Shown here: one piece after another, positions 52,147-64,000 of the stretch
Layout of the letters: each line of letters opens with the position of its first letter
Position numbering within the stretch: position 1 is the first letter of the stretch
NCBI GenBank assembly: GCA_920105625.2
Contig: OV050033.1
Span: forward strand, 434,001 to 498,000
Length of the DNA stretch: 64,000 nt
Direction: 5' to 3'
DNA from: Clusia tigrina
Taxonomy: Eukaryota; Arthropoda; Insecta; Diptera; Clusiidae
Position numbers and translations under genes: made by a program
Notes under the pieces: model-generated
What the model was told of the DNA's origin: nothing
The model's input: the letters and a program-made list of their open reading frames with translations, nothing else
Database searches by the model: none

Positions 52147-55100
52147 CTGCCTATCTATATATTTATATGTATATGAACAGCATACAGGGCCGTAGCAGTC
52201 AATTTGTGAGGGGGGTAATTGTCCCCAATTTCCTCACCTTACAAGGTACTGCATATAAATGTGATTATACTCTTACACCACTAAACCATGTCGTCAGAGT
52301 AATCCCCAGATTAGAAGTTCGACTACGACCGACCGTGAATATCTGATTGTAAAACGTAAACGATAAATATTCCCGTTCACGTGGCAAACAAGTTTAACGC
52401 TAACAAGCTAGGAAAAAACTAGAAGAGAAAAAAGGTTGAAATTACTCGGCCAGACTTTGCTCAACTTCCTTTTATTGTGACACTGCGTAACATTGATACT
52501 GCTGGTATTTAACTGAAAAATTGGGAAAAGATTAAAAAGAGCACACAGACCGGAGGGGAGTCAGTACAGGAATTTTCCGAAGCACACTGTTTGATTTTAT
52601 ATTGAATTTTCCGGGACAGCAATTAGCGGCATCTGCTGTGGATAGAAATATTTATTTTCTCGTATTTAAAAACGACAAAAAATGTGAGCTTTTTGCTATT
52701 TTTATTGTTAAAAGCTTAACTGAAATGGAGGTTGGGAGTCAAAAAACCAATACGACTTTTGTTGCTGTTGATGTTGTTGTTTTCTGGACTTCACTGAATT
52801 AATGATCGACCACAATTGTTATAAATGCGAGTATTAAAACAGTTTCCCCTCTTTCCTGCTTGTGTGGAATTTTTTAGAAGTTCTATTATCATGTGACTTT
52901 TGTTCATGTTATTGTTGTGTTATTGACGCTTTTTTCCACATCCATGTCAGGAAAATGGCGTCGTTATGGCCATTAGTACGCCAAAAGGTTGACAGTAATT
53001 AAAATTAATGTGACTGCAATGACTTTAAGGGTCACAGATGAAATCTGTGTACGAGTATAAGACACGATAAACCGCTGCTAGTGACAGGGCAAACCACATT
53101 TTGTAATGAAAGTGATTATTACTAGCGTTGCAGTAACTGGTCCGAATTGCTTAGAATTCAAAAATAAACAATAAACAATGGAAAATCGCAGCAAATTCTG
53201 CAGGAAATAAATTGTAAAAAACGACACACAACAGCGAGTCTACATGGAATCAAAAACCTACGACACTAAGAGAGTGTCATGACTTCTGCACAGTTTCGAT
53301 TTATTATGAGTGAATGATATAAGAACGTCTTTAAAATATTTGCACATTGTCCAGAACTATTCAGCTGGCACCTAGCTTTCGTTCACATTGTAAATGTGAA
53401 TGTAGATTAGTAAAGACTGTTTTTAAGACATTTCTTTACATTTCGCCAGGTCACCATTTCTGCACTAAATAATCCATAAACTCTAAATACATTGCAGTTT
53501 TCACACATACATATACTTATGTATAAATCAAATTTTAGTAGCGTTTAATTTCGTGAAAGAAATTAAACTTCACTCCAATTAAGCTCTGTGTAGAATATCC
53601 GATATACTACGACACCAGGAACAGGCTGTAGTTCGGTTTATCTTATTAGTATCCAGAGGGACAATGTTCTCCAAATCTTCGTGATACCAGGTTATCTTAA
53701 GAATGCAACTGCGAAAGTAATCCACATGTACACGCATGTGTATTCTTCTCGTTAGAGAAGATTACAGAGCATCTGGGCAGACCTAATGGCTCATCAAATT
53801 AAAGTTCCATAGCACATTGTAGGCTTACAACACATATCAATCAAAATAAATTTCCATAGCATATAATAACCTCACAAAACAAAGCAATCCCTAAACAGCG
53901 GAGTCCTATTTTCTCTACGATAATTGTTCGAAATCTTAATGAAAAGCCAACCGGGGAACACAGTCTGAAAAAATTTCAATCAAAATTGACTAATCTGTAA
54001 AATTTTTGTTATTTTCCACTTGACCAGCATCAGATCAAAAGTTGTTTGACCCCCAGTGTACCACCGCAATTGCCATAAGGGACAACAGGCAAGCCAATCA
54101 ATGTATTCAGTGAACATATCCGCCCGAACACCCCTCCCAACATCTGCAGATAGCAACAGTTCCATTTGGAACGGGCCGGCATTTGAGATGCTCCTTACGC
54201 CTGACTGCATTTACATGCATGTGGGTGGAAATGTGATTGTACGGTAGTCGAGTGTGGATATGAATGGAGTGTAAGTGAAGTATGAGTGGCTTTGAAAGCA
54301 CATATTTGCTTATATCACATATGTCAGGACATACTTTTATACTTCTGCTAGGTTTACTACTAAGAATATTTGCTTACGAGTACTGATGCCATTGGCTGTG
54401 TTTGCTGTGGGTGCAAGTGTATGTGTTGCCTTAGAAATGGACATTTATGCAATTTGGCAATTTAAATTAAATTTGACATTACCATAACAAGTCGTTGCCA
54501 TGCTTTCAAATTTATCGAAGCAACATGTCATTAAAGCACCCACAGCAATTGACAAGCCAATTCCACACATACACACACATACATTTATATGCATATATAC
54601 TCGCTGTTAGTTGTTTTGGATTGACTGGGCACAGTGCTAGCGAATTTTTTACGTAAGTTTAAATAAGGAAATTAGTGACATACATACGCGGCGATACTTT
54701 CTACTCCTGTTCTTACTACTGTTCCTACTACCTTTCAGTTGTTCTTTTGCTAACAAAATTAATGCGCACTCTCGATTAACTTTGGACGGAAGTGGGGCCA
54801 CACTATAACCACTGGCAACAGGATTTGCGTTTTAATACAAATTCGCACATTTTTGGTACTGTCCGTGAGGCTTCCCGCGGTCCTCCCTTACAACAAAGAA
54901 GCAACTTATTAAAATTGCTTTTTATGGAGTGTGATTTTTTCTCACGAATTGCCATATTTCAAAATGTGGCAAAATCTGCATAGCAAATTTGGTTGGTTGG
55001 GTGTGGTTGTGTTGAACTCGTGTATATGTGTATGTGTGTGTGCAACTCTTAGCGGGGGAAATGTTCACGTTACCCCCAACTTCATTTAATGGCATGAAAT

Positions 55101-55509
55101 GTTGTTTATTTTGTAGTAAATGCTGACTCAGTAAACGTGACGCTGGAGGCTTGTAATAAAAATCGCAATTATCGCCGGATTGCAAAGTGAAGATAAGGAA
55201 ATCGCATTTGGCTCTGGGCGCCTGGAAAACATTTTTCTAAATTCGGAGAAGGGAAGATTCTAATTTAAATTAAAACGAAATTAGAATTTGTGAAAGATTT
55301 TTTGTGGAAAATGTTATTAAACTCCATCCCCTTCAACCCTTAAAAGCACATAAAAACCATAAGAGCCATTGCACGCCAAAGCAAATCAATCAGTGATGTC
55401 GATGTACTATCGCACGCCCACTTTATCCCAATGTCTCATGTATGAAATCGGACGCACTAACATCCAATTGCCCCGCATTGCGAAGGTAACAAATTTGCAG
55501 CAATTCCTC
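52147..55509. other. intergenic, nothing firm
   Basis: AT-rich non-coding sequence. GATAAA near 52360 could be a weak poly(A) signal for the preceding frame. Short CA/TG runs occur at 54567-54590 and 55020-55042. No other features are supported. Confidence 0.45.
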
Positions 55510-56020
55510 AGGAGTATGGTGTAACGCACAGAACTTTATTATTTTTGCAGTTAATTCTGTTTCTGTTCGAATTAGTATTGTTTATGTTACAGGCAAAGAT
55601 ATAGAAACAGAATTCAAAAGAAAATAATGTAAAATTGTGTTTCCGTTGTAGCGTGGACGACGACTATTTTATCATCAAACAGACCAGGCATGGAAAAATA
55701 ATTGGATGTGTATAGTGCAGAGAAATTGTATGCAGCAAATTGTCGAATTGCGGGGTATAATATAAAATTCTGTTTCATCGAAGTTGAGTTTTGCAAATTT
55801 ATTATATTGAAACAATATTAACTACTTGCTAAAATACATTCTTAAAAAATTATAATATATATTATACGCTACAAATTTAAAATCATGAAAATATATTTTG
55901 TCGCCAAACGCTCGTTTTCTGTCGTTAAATTCTGTAAATATTCTGTTATTAATTCCGTTGTTGATTCTGTTTATATATACTGGATTCTGTTGCCGTTTCT
56001 GTTCGCTATTAGAAATATAT
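55510..56020. mobile_element. decayed foldback element, second copy
   Basis: It is homologous to the foldback element at 59334-60072. The segment GATATAGAAACAGAATTC ... TTGTAGCGTGGACGA ... GGAAAAATAATTGGA (55602-55706) matches TAAAAACAGAATTG ... TTGTAGCGCGGACAG ... of the other copy. At the right end the reverse complement of 55985-56002 is ACAGAAACGGCAACAGAA, identical to 59354-59371. The right arm is partly eroded (TAATATATATTAT near 55850-55866 replaces the conserved part), so only the outer portions still pair. CAGAAAC-type repeats crowd both ends. There is no coding capacity. Edges are approximate. Confidence 0.65.
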
Positions 56021-59000
56021 TTTTCGTTTCGCTTGGAATAATTCTTCTTTAAATAATGTCAAATGGCAAGAATGTAGGGAAATGGCAATGACTGTAGAAG
56101 TGAACAGACGTTCTAGTTGTTTTTATTGTTTAATAAAGTGTTAAACTTTGTTTTTGTGATTAATTAGTAAATAATGGTTTGTGTGATATATACTACTTCG
56201 TATCCCTGCAGGGCAGGAGTTTTATTGTCATGCTACTGGCCTCTTAAGATCCGAGACTTCTAAGGAGGATTTACCGTAGGAGGCCATCTGATGTTATGCT
56301 GGGGTCTAGAGTCCACAAAACTCACTCTTTCATCAGCACGTATGGATTTTTCGACAGTTTGGTTCGCCTCGCCTGATGAACTAATTTCAGAAATAATCGT
56401 TCACACCCCTAGGAATAATTTTAAATCATGCAAAGCGGAGGTCATGTGGGGTACATATATCATTTTTAACACTCCAATTAACTTACTACCAAACTGACCG
56501 TTTTTTTGGTGATTTCGATTTCAATATTGGCAGCCAAAATTAAGGTTCGTTTATTGGTCTTGAGTTGCTGTAGTCGCTTCCGTTGTTTAGGGGAAATGTC
56601 TGCATAGAAACCACCCAATACAGAGATAATACATTTTGCAATTTAAGCGGCAGACACCATCATCGCACAATGTAGTGAACGCCGTCGAATCCGGTTGCAA
56701 GGTGCACTGGCAACAAAATACAACATGGAAAATGTCAACAGCATTTGCTAGGGGTGAAAAAAGTGGCAACTCTGTCTAGACGCCACTTCAATAATCTCAA
56801 CTCCAGCGGCGTTTTGTTCGTGACATGTCAGGAATTTTTAATTTGAACTTAAAATGTGGTGAAAACTTGAATCTTTCCCGACAGCTTTTCATAAAAAATG
56901 GAAACTTTTCACAAACACTTCCGCTCCCGCACGGAATGCTAAGTGGCTCAACAGCAACCCATGTGGTGTCTTTTCGTAGTGAGGTGGGTTGAGTGATTTA
57001 AGACGTAAGGGTAAAACGCAAAGGTATTGGTTTATTTCTTCCAAACGTTATTGAAGAAAATACATGAACTTATTTTCAAATCTGGCCACTAACATGCTAC
57101 ATTAAAAATGTTTCAATCTTTCAAAAGAAATGCCCTGGTAAAGACAGAAGAAGAAACCCCTAAAATAGGTGCTTCTTTCAGCGATTCTTAATCCAACTGA
57201 CTACTTAAATAGTATGGGATCTCTTAGCAATGTCACTAATTCCCCAGAACATAGTCTGTCTTGGTCTCTAAATATGGCTTCTTTCTTGATTCGATTGGGT
57301 GTAATCAGAAGCGGGGCAAACTTACTATCTACCTTTCCACACACTCAGCAGAAACTCCAGTTCTAGAATACGGAAGTTGGTATCTGCCCGAACTGGTCAG
57401 CTTATAGTGTTTGGCAACTAGTTTCCGTGCACCCACATTTCACATCCAGCTCTTCTTCCGAGATTTCCTTCCTATTACTAGAAGTTTGGATTTTCCTCTC
57501 CGCTCTTCCTTGCACTAAATTGAACACTTATTTTCTTTTATTACGAGTGTTAAATTTTTAACGAAAAATCCGCTTTTGATTTTCTCACATAAAGCCCAAA
57601 AGGCTTTTCATTCATCACCGCAGGATGCTAATCCTGTTAACACCGTTGAAAAAGAAATATTGTATACACCCTTCTCTCCCAGCCTCAGCTCAAACGCAAC
57701 AATTGCAACAATTCTTCGAAAGCGCAAATCCATAAAATCCAATAAAGCTTGCGCAATAATGAAAAATAAGGGGAGTCCGAACAAGCTCACGACGGCTGAG
57801 GGGCGAAAGGGGAAATCAAACCAAATCAATGTATTGAAAAGCCATAACAATAAATGTGAATTGCGAAGCGACGAGGATGAAATTTCATTTTTCCAAATTT
57901 ACTGTGTCAGCTGCCGTTAAACAGAGCCTATGAGGCATTCCTTCCAGCACAGAGGCATCAATGGCACCCGCGGGGCGTGCGACGACATCGCTGTATTGGT
58001 GCCGCTGGTGTTGCTGCGAGGGAGTTCTTAAATAAAAAGGAAATGCTCGACATGAAGGAAGACTTTTCAATGTCAAATTGCGTTTGCCTTGCTCGGTGCT
58101 TTGTTCCCGTACTGAGTGCTGCCATTTTTCTCCTTTTCGTTCTCCGGCTCGCTTTGCTGTTATTAAAATTGAAATGTTTCACTTCTCGTCAGGCCACAGA
58201 CATTTGCATTCACCACTCTACATCGATTCTGTTCCAAAGAAGTGACGTGGTTTTATAGAAATTTTGTAATTTCATTGGCACTCGCTTACCTTACGGCCAT
58301 CCTGGGCATGACAGGCACTTTAAGCACAAATGTTTCAATTTGTCATTAACGGAACACGAAGTTATATTTCGGAAAGAACGACACAGAAAGAGCACTAGGG
58401 ACACGTCTCCATTTGTCCGAGTAAGTTGACAGTTGCTCATGGCCGTGCGAATCTCTTTTGGAATGTGGCGCTGGCAAAAATAGTCCCCATTTTATTATTG
58501 ACATGGAAAGTGATAAACCCATTGATACTCAGTTCTTGACATTGCGTGAGTGGAGGCACCAATTATCGAAAAATCAGTTTAAGGATTCGAAATCACATTA
58601 CTGAAGTAAAAACTCCTTACACCCAAGTCATTTTGACTGTTCCTAAATACGATGGGTTTCCCTGCAGGACATGTCTGCGAAAGCTCGACAATATACATTT
58701 TTTGTATACTTTCCAGATCTTCATAGAAATCATGCTCCGTAATTTCCGTTCTTTTCAATTCAGTGTCACTAGGAATCCATGAACCTCCCAATACTCATTG
58801 TAACTAGTGTTGATGATTTTAGATACGGAAAAAGAGAACATGATACACAAAAATACCGAAGGAACCCTGACATTAATACCAAGAGTTTTCCCTATCATTT
58901 TTTAGGTGGGACCTCCTCGTATCACAACTACAAATATACATCACTCTAAAAATATACCAAATATTCAAAATTTGATTATTGGCTCACAGACAGAAATACA

Positions 59001-59333
59001 AAGGACATATTTCCGCTCATTATAAAATTATTGGCTGCCCACTAATTCGCCCAATTTGTGCGCCTCACTTTGAATGCTCGCTAATCGAATTTTCCAACAA
59101 ACTTATCATAAATTTTCTACACACACACAACACCACCGCCTAAACACATTCATAGCGTCCCTATGCGCCTCAGCTCGTTTTATGCATGCTATGCCACTGA
59201 TTTGGTGATATCGTGTCTCATGTGAGGTCGGGGGCTGTGTGTGTCGCGCGTTAATAACTTTTGAGCGCACGCGGTGGTACCATGTGTCGGGTTCAAACAA
59301 AAACGTATACGAAGTACACCGGAAGCGTCACTA
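56021..59333. other. intergenic, no gene supported
   Basis: No gene is supported. The frames at 57576-57920 and 57977-58258 (the latter with one hydrophobic segment) and the minus-strand frame at 58579-58791 lack start context, domains and consistent codon bias. Confidence 0.4.
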
Positions 59334-60072
59334 AAGGTACAGAGTGACATAAAACAGAAACGGCAACAGAAACAGAACAGAAAATTATAATTACTGGAGT
59401 TAATTATGTTTCTGTTTGCGTTACTCGTGCAGCCACATAAAGCAGAAACAGACACAGGGATAAAAACAGAATTGTCATGAAATTAGTCAAATTGTCTTTC
59501 TGTTGTAGCGCGGACAGTAGAGAGTTTTGTCATGAAAAGGTAACAGCGCGGAGATAGAAAAAGAATTAGAAGTATATAGCGAAGAGTGCATTAAGAGAGT
59601 ATGCAACGCTTTATTAAACTTCGGGAACAAGCTAGAGTCAAAATAAGCTACCATTTAATTTCCTAACCTAATTAAAATTTGTATCAACATATTACAGTAA
59701 TTTTGTTCTTATTTAAATGGTTTTTTAGATTAGGAAATCAAATGATAGCTTATTTTCTCTCTAGCCTAATCAAAAAGTCCAACAAAACATTGTAGACAAT
59801 TCCTCTTTACTATATTCTTCCAATAATTTTCCATGTCCACGCAGTAATTTATTTGCCCTTTCAAAAAATATAATGACACAATTCTCTATAGTCCGCGCTA
59901 CAAATGAAATACAATTTTTCATAATTTCTTGTGAATTCTGCTTCTACCTCTGTGTTCTATGTGGGTGCAAGAGCAACGCTAACTGAAACAGAATGTACTC
60001 CAGAAATAATAATTTTCTGTTCTTCTTCTTTCTGTGTTCTATTACCACTTCTGTTTTGTGTCACTCTGCACT
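59334..60072. mobile_element. foldback element with about 340-bp inverted arms
   Basis: The left arm (about 59334-59672) and right arm (59729-60072) are inverted copies around a 56-base spacer. Matching blocks in order are the outer CAGAGTGACA, ACAGAA-rich repeats, AGAAAATTAT-n-CTGGAGT, GTTTCTGTTNGCGTT/GTTTCAGTTAGCGTT, CAGAATT, TTGTAGCGCGGAC, and innermost AATAAGCTANCATTTNATTTCCTAA. It has no coding capacity, so it is a non-autonomous foldback or long-TIR MITE-like element. Ends starting near CAGAGTG would suit a hAT-type element. Flanks CACTAAAG and CACTTTAA are only a partial match to an 8-bp target duplication, so the class is unproven. Confidence 0.8.
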
Positions 60073-61184
60073 TTAAGCTGCCCAAAGAAGTTATGTTATT
60101 TCACATTTTGCTGGGACAGCGGTATGCGGTGCCTTTGATTGGTTATCTTTCGACCACCATGCCGGGTAATCGCTTTATTTTGGGTGGAGCGAAGAAGAGT
60201 GTGCTTTGTACTCTTAGATTTTAAAAGTTCTGCTCATTTTGACAATTTCGGGACATCTACAGAGGAAAGTTTTATACAATAATCAAAATACAAATCTCCA
60301 TCTCTACTATAATTAACTCAAATATTACACAGTATTTCCACGATCTCGTCATAGCCTTCAATGTCTTATTAAACTCCTAATGTAATTACAGTATAAGCTC
60401 GAAAATACATTAATAGTTCCAACACTTTCACAAGTCAACACTTCCCACGGTCCTACTCCGAATGCAAGACAAAAGTAAAACGATGCCAAGCTGCTAGCCT
60501 TGGTGTACCAAATTAATAATCAAAACAATAACAAGAAGAATTTTCATCCGGCAAAAGTAAATTTTGCAAAGGGACTACAGGATCTAAAAAAACGAACATG
60601 AAAAAGTGCAAAGCAGCTCGGCAAGTGAATAAATTCGCAGGCGAATCGCAGTGCGAAAAACTCTGTCTACTACTCTCGTCGGAAGCAGAAAAGCAACAAT
60701 TAAAGTACTGTGAACAAAAGACTTCTTGTGTGTGTACGAGTATGTATCAGGAAAATGATAAAAGAGAAATCAACAAGTCCTTCATGGAGTCATAATTTCA
60801 TAAGCACCGATAGAGCTGGAACTCATCAGCCCAGGTCAGTTGCATAATTTGTAGCAACAAAGTTTGCATTTCTGCAAGGATAGTGGAAGAGCGAAGCTAA
60901 AAGGAATTCGAGGTATTTGAGTTAATACGGAAGAATGCAAAGAATTTAATAATGGTAAAAGTGTTGAAAGTCGAAAAATTTAGTGGATGTGCAGCTTAAT
61001 ATTTTTACCACCACTTTCGCTGCTAGGAGAGTGTCAATAGGAGGAAAAGACTCGTAAGCTTCAAAGAGAAAAACATCTGTTAACTAATTAAAAAACAAAA
61101 ATGTGTGTATGGAATGTCGTGGACTAGCGATACCAAAGGGATATGGAAATAGAATATGCAATAAAGTTTGCTACAAAGTAGGAG
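60073..61184. other. intergenic, nothing seen
   Basis: AT-rich non-coding sequence without gene, repeat or RNA features that can be supported. Confidence 0.5.
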
Positions 61185-61716
61185 ACGCACAGATAGGGTA
61201 ATTATTAGTTTACTCCCGAAAGTTCTTTATATGAAAAGTGGGCAGATCCTTTATTTGATCTTCACCATTCTTACAAGTAGCTTTATAATGTCCACAATAT
61301 TATTCATATAAAATTTCGTCCTTAAATGTCTTATAGATCTAAAGCTATGAATATGTGTTAAAAGTGCAGGTGGCAGCAAATATATACCGTCTATATAGTT
61401 TCTTCATTATACCGTCAATTGCACCGAAGTTATAGTCATTTTAAAAATATATCCACAGTTGCATATATGGCAGGTATGCGTGGTCTTTGTGATTGATTCA
61501 GGCTATTATTTTGCATTAAGATATAGCTAAAGTTATGGACAAAACTGGCCACAGACGGACAGACAAAATCAAAATCACTCAGAAAGTGAATCTGATCATT
61601 TCTATTTATATATGTCCATACCTACAGAGTCTCTTTCTAGTAGTTGAAAAACTGCTCAGCCGCACAAAATAAATATATAATTTTTTCCTTTTTAATGGTA
61701 AAGGATATAAAAAGTG
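61185..61716 (+). repeat. dispersed repeat family A, copy 4
   Basis: It shares TCCTTTATTTGATC, GCTTTATAATGTC, CCGAAGTTATAGTC, GTTGCATATATGG and GCGTGGTCTTTG with copies 2 and 3. It preserves the 3' region lost elsewhere: CACAGACGGACAGACA, CAGAAAGTGAATCTGATCATTT, the short seed TTATATATG, and TCTTTCTAGTAGTTGAAAAAC. It ends near a TCCTTT/AAAGGA hairpin (about 61686-61704). The 5' part is truncated. There is no coding capacity. Confidence 0.7.
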
Positions 61717-63301
61717 TGACTGTAAATCGCCTTTTGTTCCACTTTAGGGAGTTTTGTCTGCAAATTCATGAATAAGTATCACCGACATTAACCGCCACCC
61801 GCCCATTGGGGTGAACGTAAATGAAAATGAGAGCGTGAAAGCCATTTCCTCCGTCTGATTGGTACCACTGATGTCTTCATTTCTCTCGAACATTTTGCAA
61901 TTTCCGACAATTTCCAAGCAAACATCAAAAAAAGGATGAGAGACAGAGGAAATGGTAACAAATGACAACTGTTTCAGTGTCAACTCGCTCAACCAGCAGC
62001 GTCGATTTTAACCTGAACATCCAGGACTGTTTCAGCGCTGCCTTGATGTATGAACAGAGACTGACAGTGTCATGTCTGCCAGTTGTCGATATGAAGATCG
62101 TCATTACCACTTGATGCGCTTCCAAGAAAAACGACATTTTGATGTGAAATTGATGATGATTGAGCGTTGCATAAGAATAGCAATGCGCGCGGCAGATGGT
62201 GGTTGGCTCTCTTCTGCAAATCCAGCTACTTTCATTGTCAAAATGACTCGTATGCTGTCTTCTACACAGCCCTCTGCTTGAATTCATAATAAATATTTGG
62301 AATTTTGTTTGGAATGGTTGGTGTAACATAGTGGAATAATGTTAATTGTTCTTAAGAAAGAGGAGATGCAGCGTAGCAGGTGTTTCTTGCGCAACTTTAC
62401 TGAAAGGGATTACAGCAGGAGCTTCGGAGAGTGACAACTCGACCCTAAAAATTCAGGACTTCGACTGAGTGAATTTTATCGCTGCTAAATGTTGCTTGGG
62501 CCATATACTGCGTGTAACGAACTGTAGAATGGCTCAAAAATATTCAGAATCCAGTAGTTATCTTATCAGTTGGGGTGCTGGTTCGTTATAGTCTAAAGCC
62601 GGAAATTCAACATAATTTCCGCAGCTCACCTAATGGAAGTACGCGGACAAAAGATTATAAAAGGCAAAATACAATAATGGGGTTAGTAAAAGGTGTTCAG
62701 GAAAACTAAAAACCACTTCTTAGATAAAATTTGGCTATATAGTAATTTGGTCAGTTCTCAGCTTTCTCAGGGATTCTTTGAACCGTGTTAGCTTGGAGAT
62801 TATATTGCAGACACTGTAAATGTTGACTTCAGGCAAACCAAATTTATTCTCAACGAGGAACGACTCCAGCTGAGTTATTTTTTGCCTTATTATTATTTAT
62901 TGTATTTTGAGTACGAAATTCTCACATATTACAGAACTAAAACGAATTATGAGTGGTCCAAATCGAATATCAGCTCCAAATAAAATGATGCATATTCGCT
63001 AATAAGTTTGGACCCTGAACGACGAGCAATCCCCAATTAATTGATTTAATTAACGGACCCAAACACTTTACTTGATTCTCAACTGACCATTTTGGTGTTC
63101 CCTCAGAAGGCAACTCGAAAACGCCCATTAGACTCGTTCGCTCTTAAGTTCGCATATAAAACCGTAATAAAATCACATGCAATTTATCGCTTACGGCCAA
63201 TAAATACAAAATGTGCTGAAAGTGCGAGCAACAGTATTCCTTTTTTGCTCCTTTTTTTGTAGCGCGTAATTTTAATTCATTTGCATCGCCACACTCGTAA
63301 G
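61717..63301. other. intergenic, nothing firm
   Basis: No gene is supported. The region 61790-62290 is somewhat GC-richer and may be constrained non-coding sequence, but frames on both strands are short and unconvincing. Confidence 0.4.
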
Positions 63302-63549
63302 ATCTTGAACTTTATCGCTTTGCGAAATTGATATGCACGCCGCAGGAAGAGCGCATTTTAGTGGCCGTCACCAGAGGCGACATGCACTTCGCTGATGGCA
63401 ACACGTATCACTGCAACAAACAGAAGGCGAAGTGTCTAGGAGAAGCTAGAGATGTTGTGCATGTGACCATCGCAGGAAGAATCGCCTCACCACCACGCAT
63501 CTCTAGAGGCGGAAGAAGGGTCGAAATGTCTCCCACATTATGCACATAG
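63302..63549 (+). CDS. possible terminal exon, unknown protein
   Basis: After a possible acceptor (CGTAAG ending 63301, preceded by TTTGCATCGCCACACTC), the frame is open for about 82 codons to TAG 63547, and AATAAA follows at 63605-63610. The first half has strong G/C bias at third positions and reads like a protein (LELYRFAKLICTPQEER, then AVTRGDMHFADGNTYHC). The second half is less biased and arginine/serine-rich, so the real stop or a splice may come earlier. No in-frame ATG precedes it. Four cysteines are present. The family is not recognised, and a fragment of a retroposed copy is an alternative. Confidence 0.33.
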
Positions 63550-63604
63550 ACCCATGCTCTTCTGGCACAATATGATGCGTTCCTCATATTGGCGTCCACT
63601 GCTA

Positions 63605-63610
63605 AATAAA
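63605..63610 (+). terminator. possible poly(A) signal
   Basis: AATAAA lies 56 bases after the TAG of the possible terminal exon at 63302-63549. It supports that exon weakly, because AATAAA is frequent by chance in AT-rich DNA. Confidence 0.3.
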
Positions 63611-64000
63611 TCTTTAAACTTTAAACAGCGCTGACGCATATGGGAGACAAATGTGCGAAATGTTTATTGAATTATCACTGAAATTGAAAAAGGCGTGGGA
63701 GGCACAGCGCCATTTTCGAGTTGATGAGTATTTTATATATATAAGAAAGCAGCACAAAGTATGCCTGTGAGAAGTTACAAAATTAGCGAACATGTAGATA
63801 AAATGAGCAACAAACGCATGGTAAAGCAAATTATAATTGTAGGTATGAAGCTGAAGGCAGAAAATTGAAAAGATAGAAAAACTCGTATAGTTTGAGTCAG
63901 CAACAGAAATAGGAACCTATTAAATATTAGTGATAAAACGAGAGATGCATGTTTACAACTTTATTATCTCATTCTTTGATCTTATGAGTACTTGTAGATA
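63611..64000. other. intergenic, nothing seen
   Basis: AT-rich sequence to the window end, with no supportable feature. Confidence 0.5.

Noticed and set aside
58579..58791. Minus-strand 70-codon frame containing EHDFYEDLESIQKMYIVEL
   Set aside because: It reads somewhat like a protein but has no ATG, no convincing acceptor and no codon bias. It probably arises by chance.

Overview
The window looks like a gene-poor, AT-rich, repeat-rich piece of a eukaryotic nuclear genome. It is most likely from a higher (brachyceran) fly, and a tephritid-like fruit fly would fit. The evidence is a decayed irritans-type mariner transposase, fly-style ACATATGTACATATGT palindromes and TACATACATA runs, long (TA)n arrays, split-gene signals (GTGAGT and GTAAGT donors, AATAAA sites) and no operons, Shine-Dalgarno sites or closely packed ORFs. 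The species assignment is inference.

Only one intact protein gene can be supported with good confidence: a single-exon gene at 21523-22302 (+) for a 259-residue secreted protein. It has a signal peptide, three N-glycosylation sequons, a cysteine-free helical core and a tyrosine/glycine/arginine-rich tail, with AATAAA at 22354. I do not recognise its family. Several short stretches have coding-like GC-rich third positions and splice or poly(A) signals, and may be single exons of larger genes: 23788-23884 (+, signal peptide), 37507-37612 (+, membrane anchor start), 46545-46739 (+, terminal exon), 51961-52146 (+, small secreted peptide lacking an ATG) and 63302-63549 (+, terminal exon with AATAAA). 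All of these are low confidence.

Most of the explainable sequence is mobile or repetitive. Repeat family A (no coding capacity seen) has four diverged copies: about 800-1440 (-), 16645-17510 (+), 27861-29720 (+) and 61185-61716 (+). The second copy runs directly into a 943-bp (TA)n array (17511-18453). The third carries a frame-broken, 5'-truncated mariner transposase (28640-29605). A foldback-type element with about 340-bp inverted arms lies at 59334-60072, with a more decayed relative at about 55510-56020. A compact hairpin element lies at 6060-6333. A second (TA)n array plus T-rich tract lies at 33290-33502.

Layout: 1-6 kb intergenic with family A copy 1; 6.0-6.5 kb hairpin element; 6.5-16.6 kb intergenic; 16.6-18.5 kb family A plus TA array; 21.5-22.5 kb secreted-protein gene; 23.8 kb possible exon; 27.9-29.7 kb family A with nested mariner; 30.8-31.3 and 36.2-36.9 kb enhancer-like blocks; 37.5, 46.5, 52 and 63.3 kb possible exons; 55.5-60.1 kb foldback elements; 61.2-61.7 kb family A copy 4. 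I see no pathway or gene cluster working together, and no CRISPR array, rRNA or convincing tRNA.
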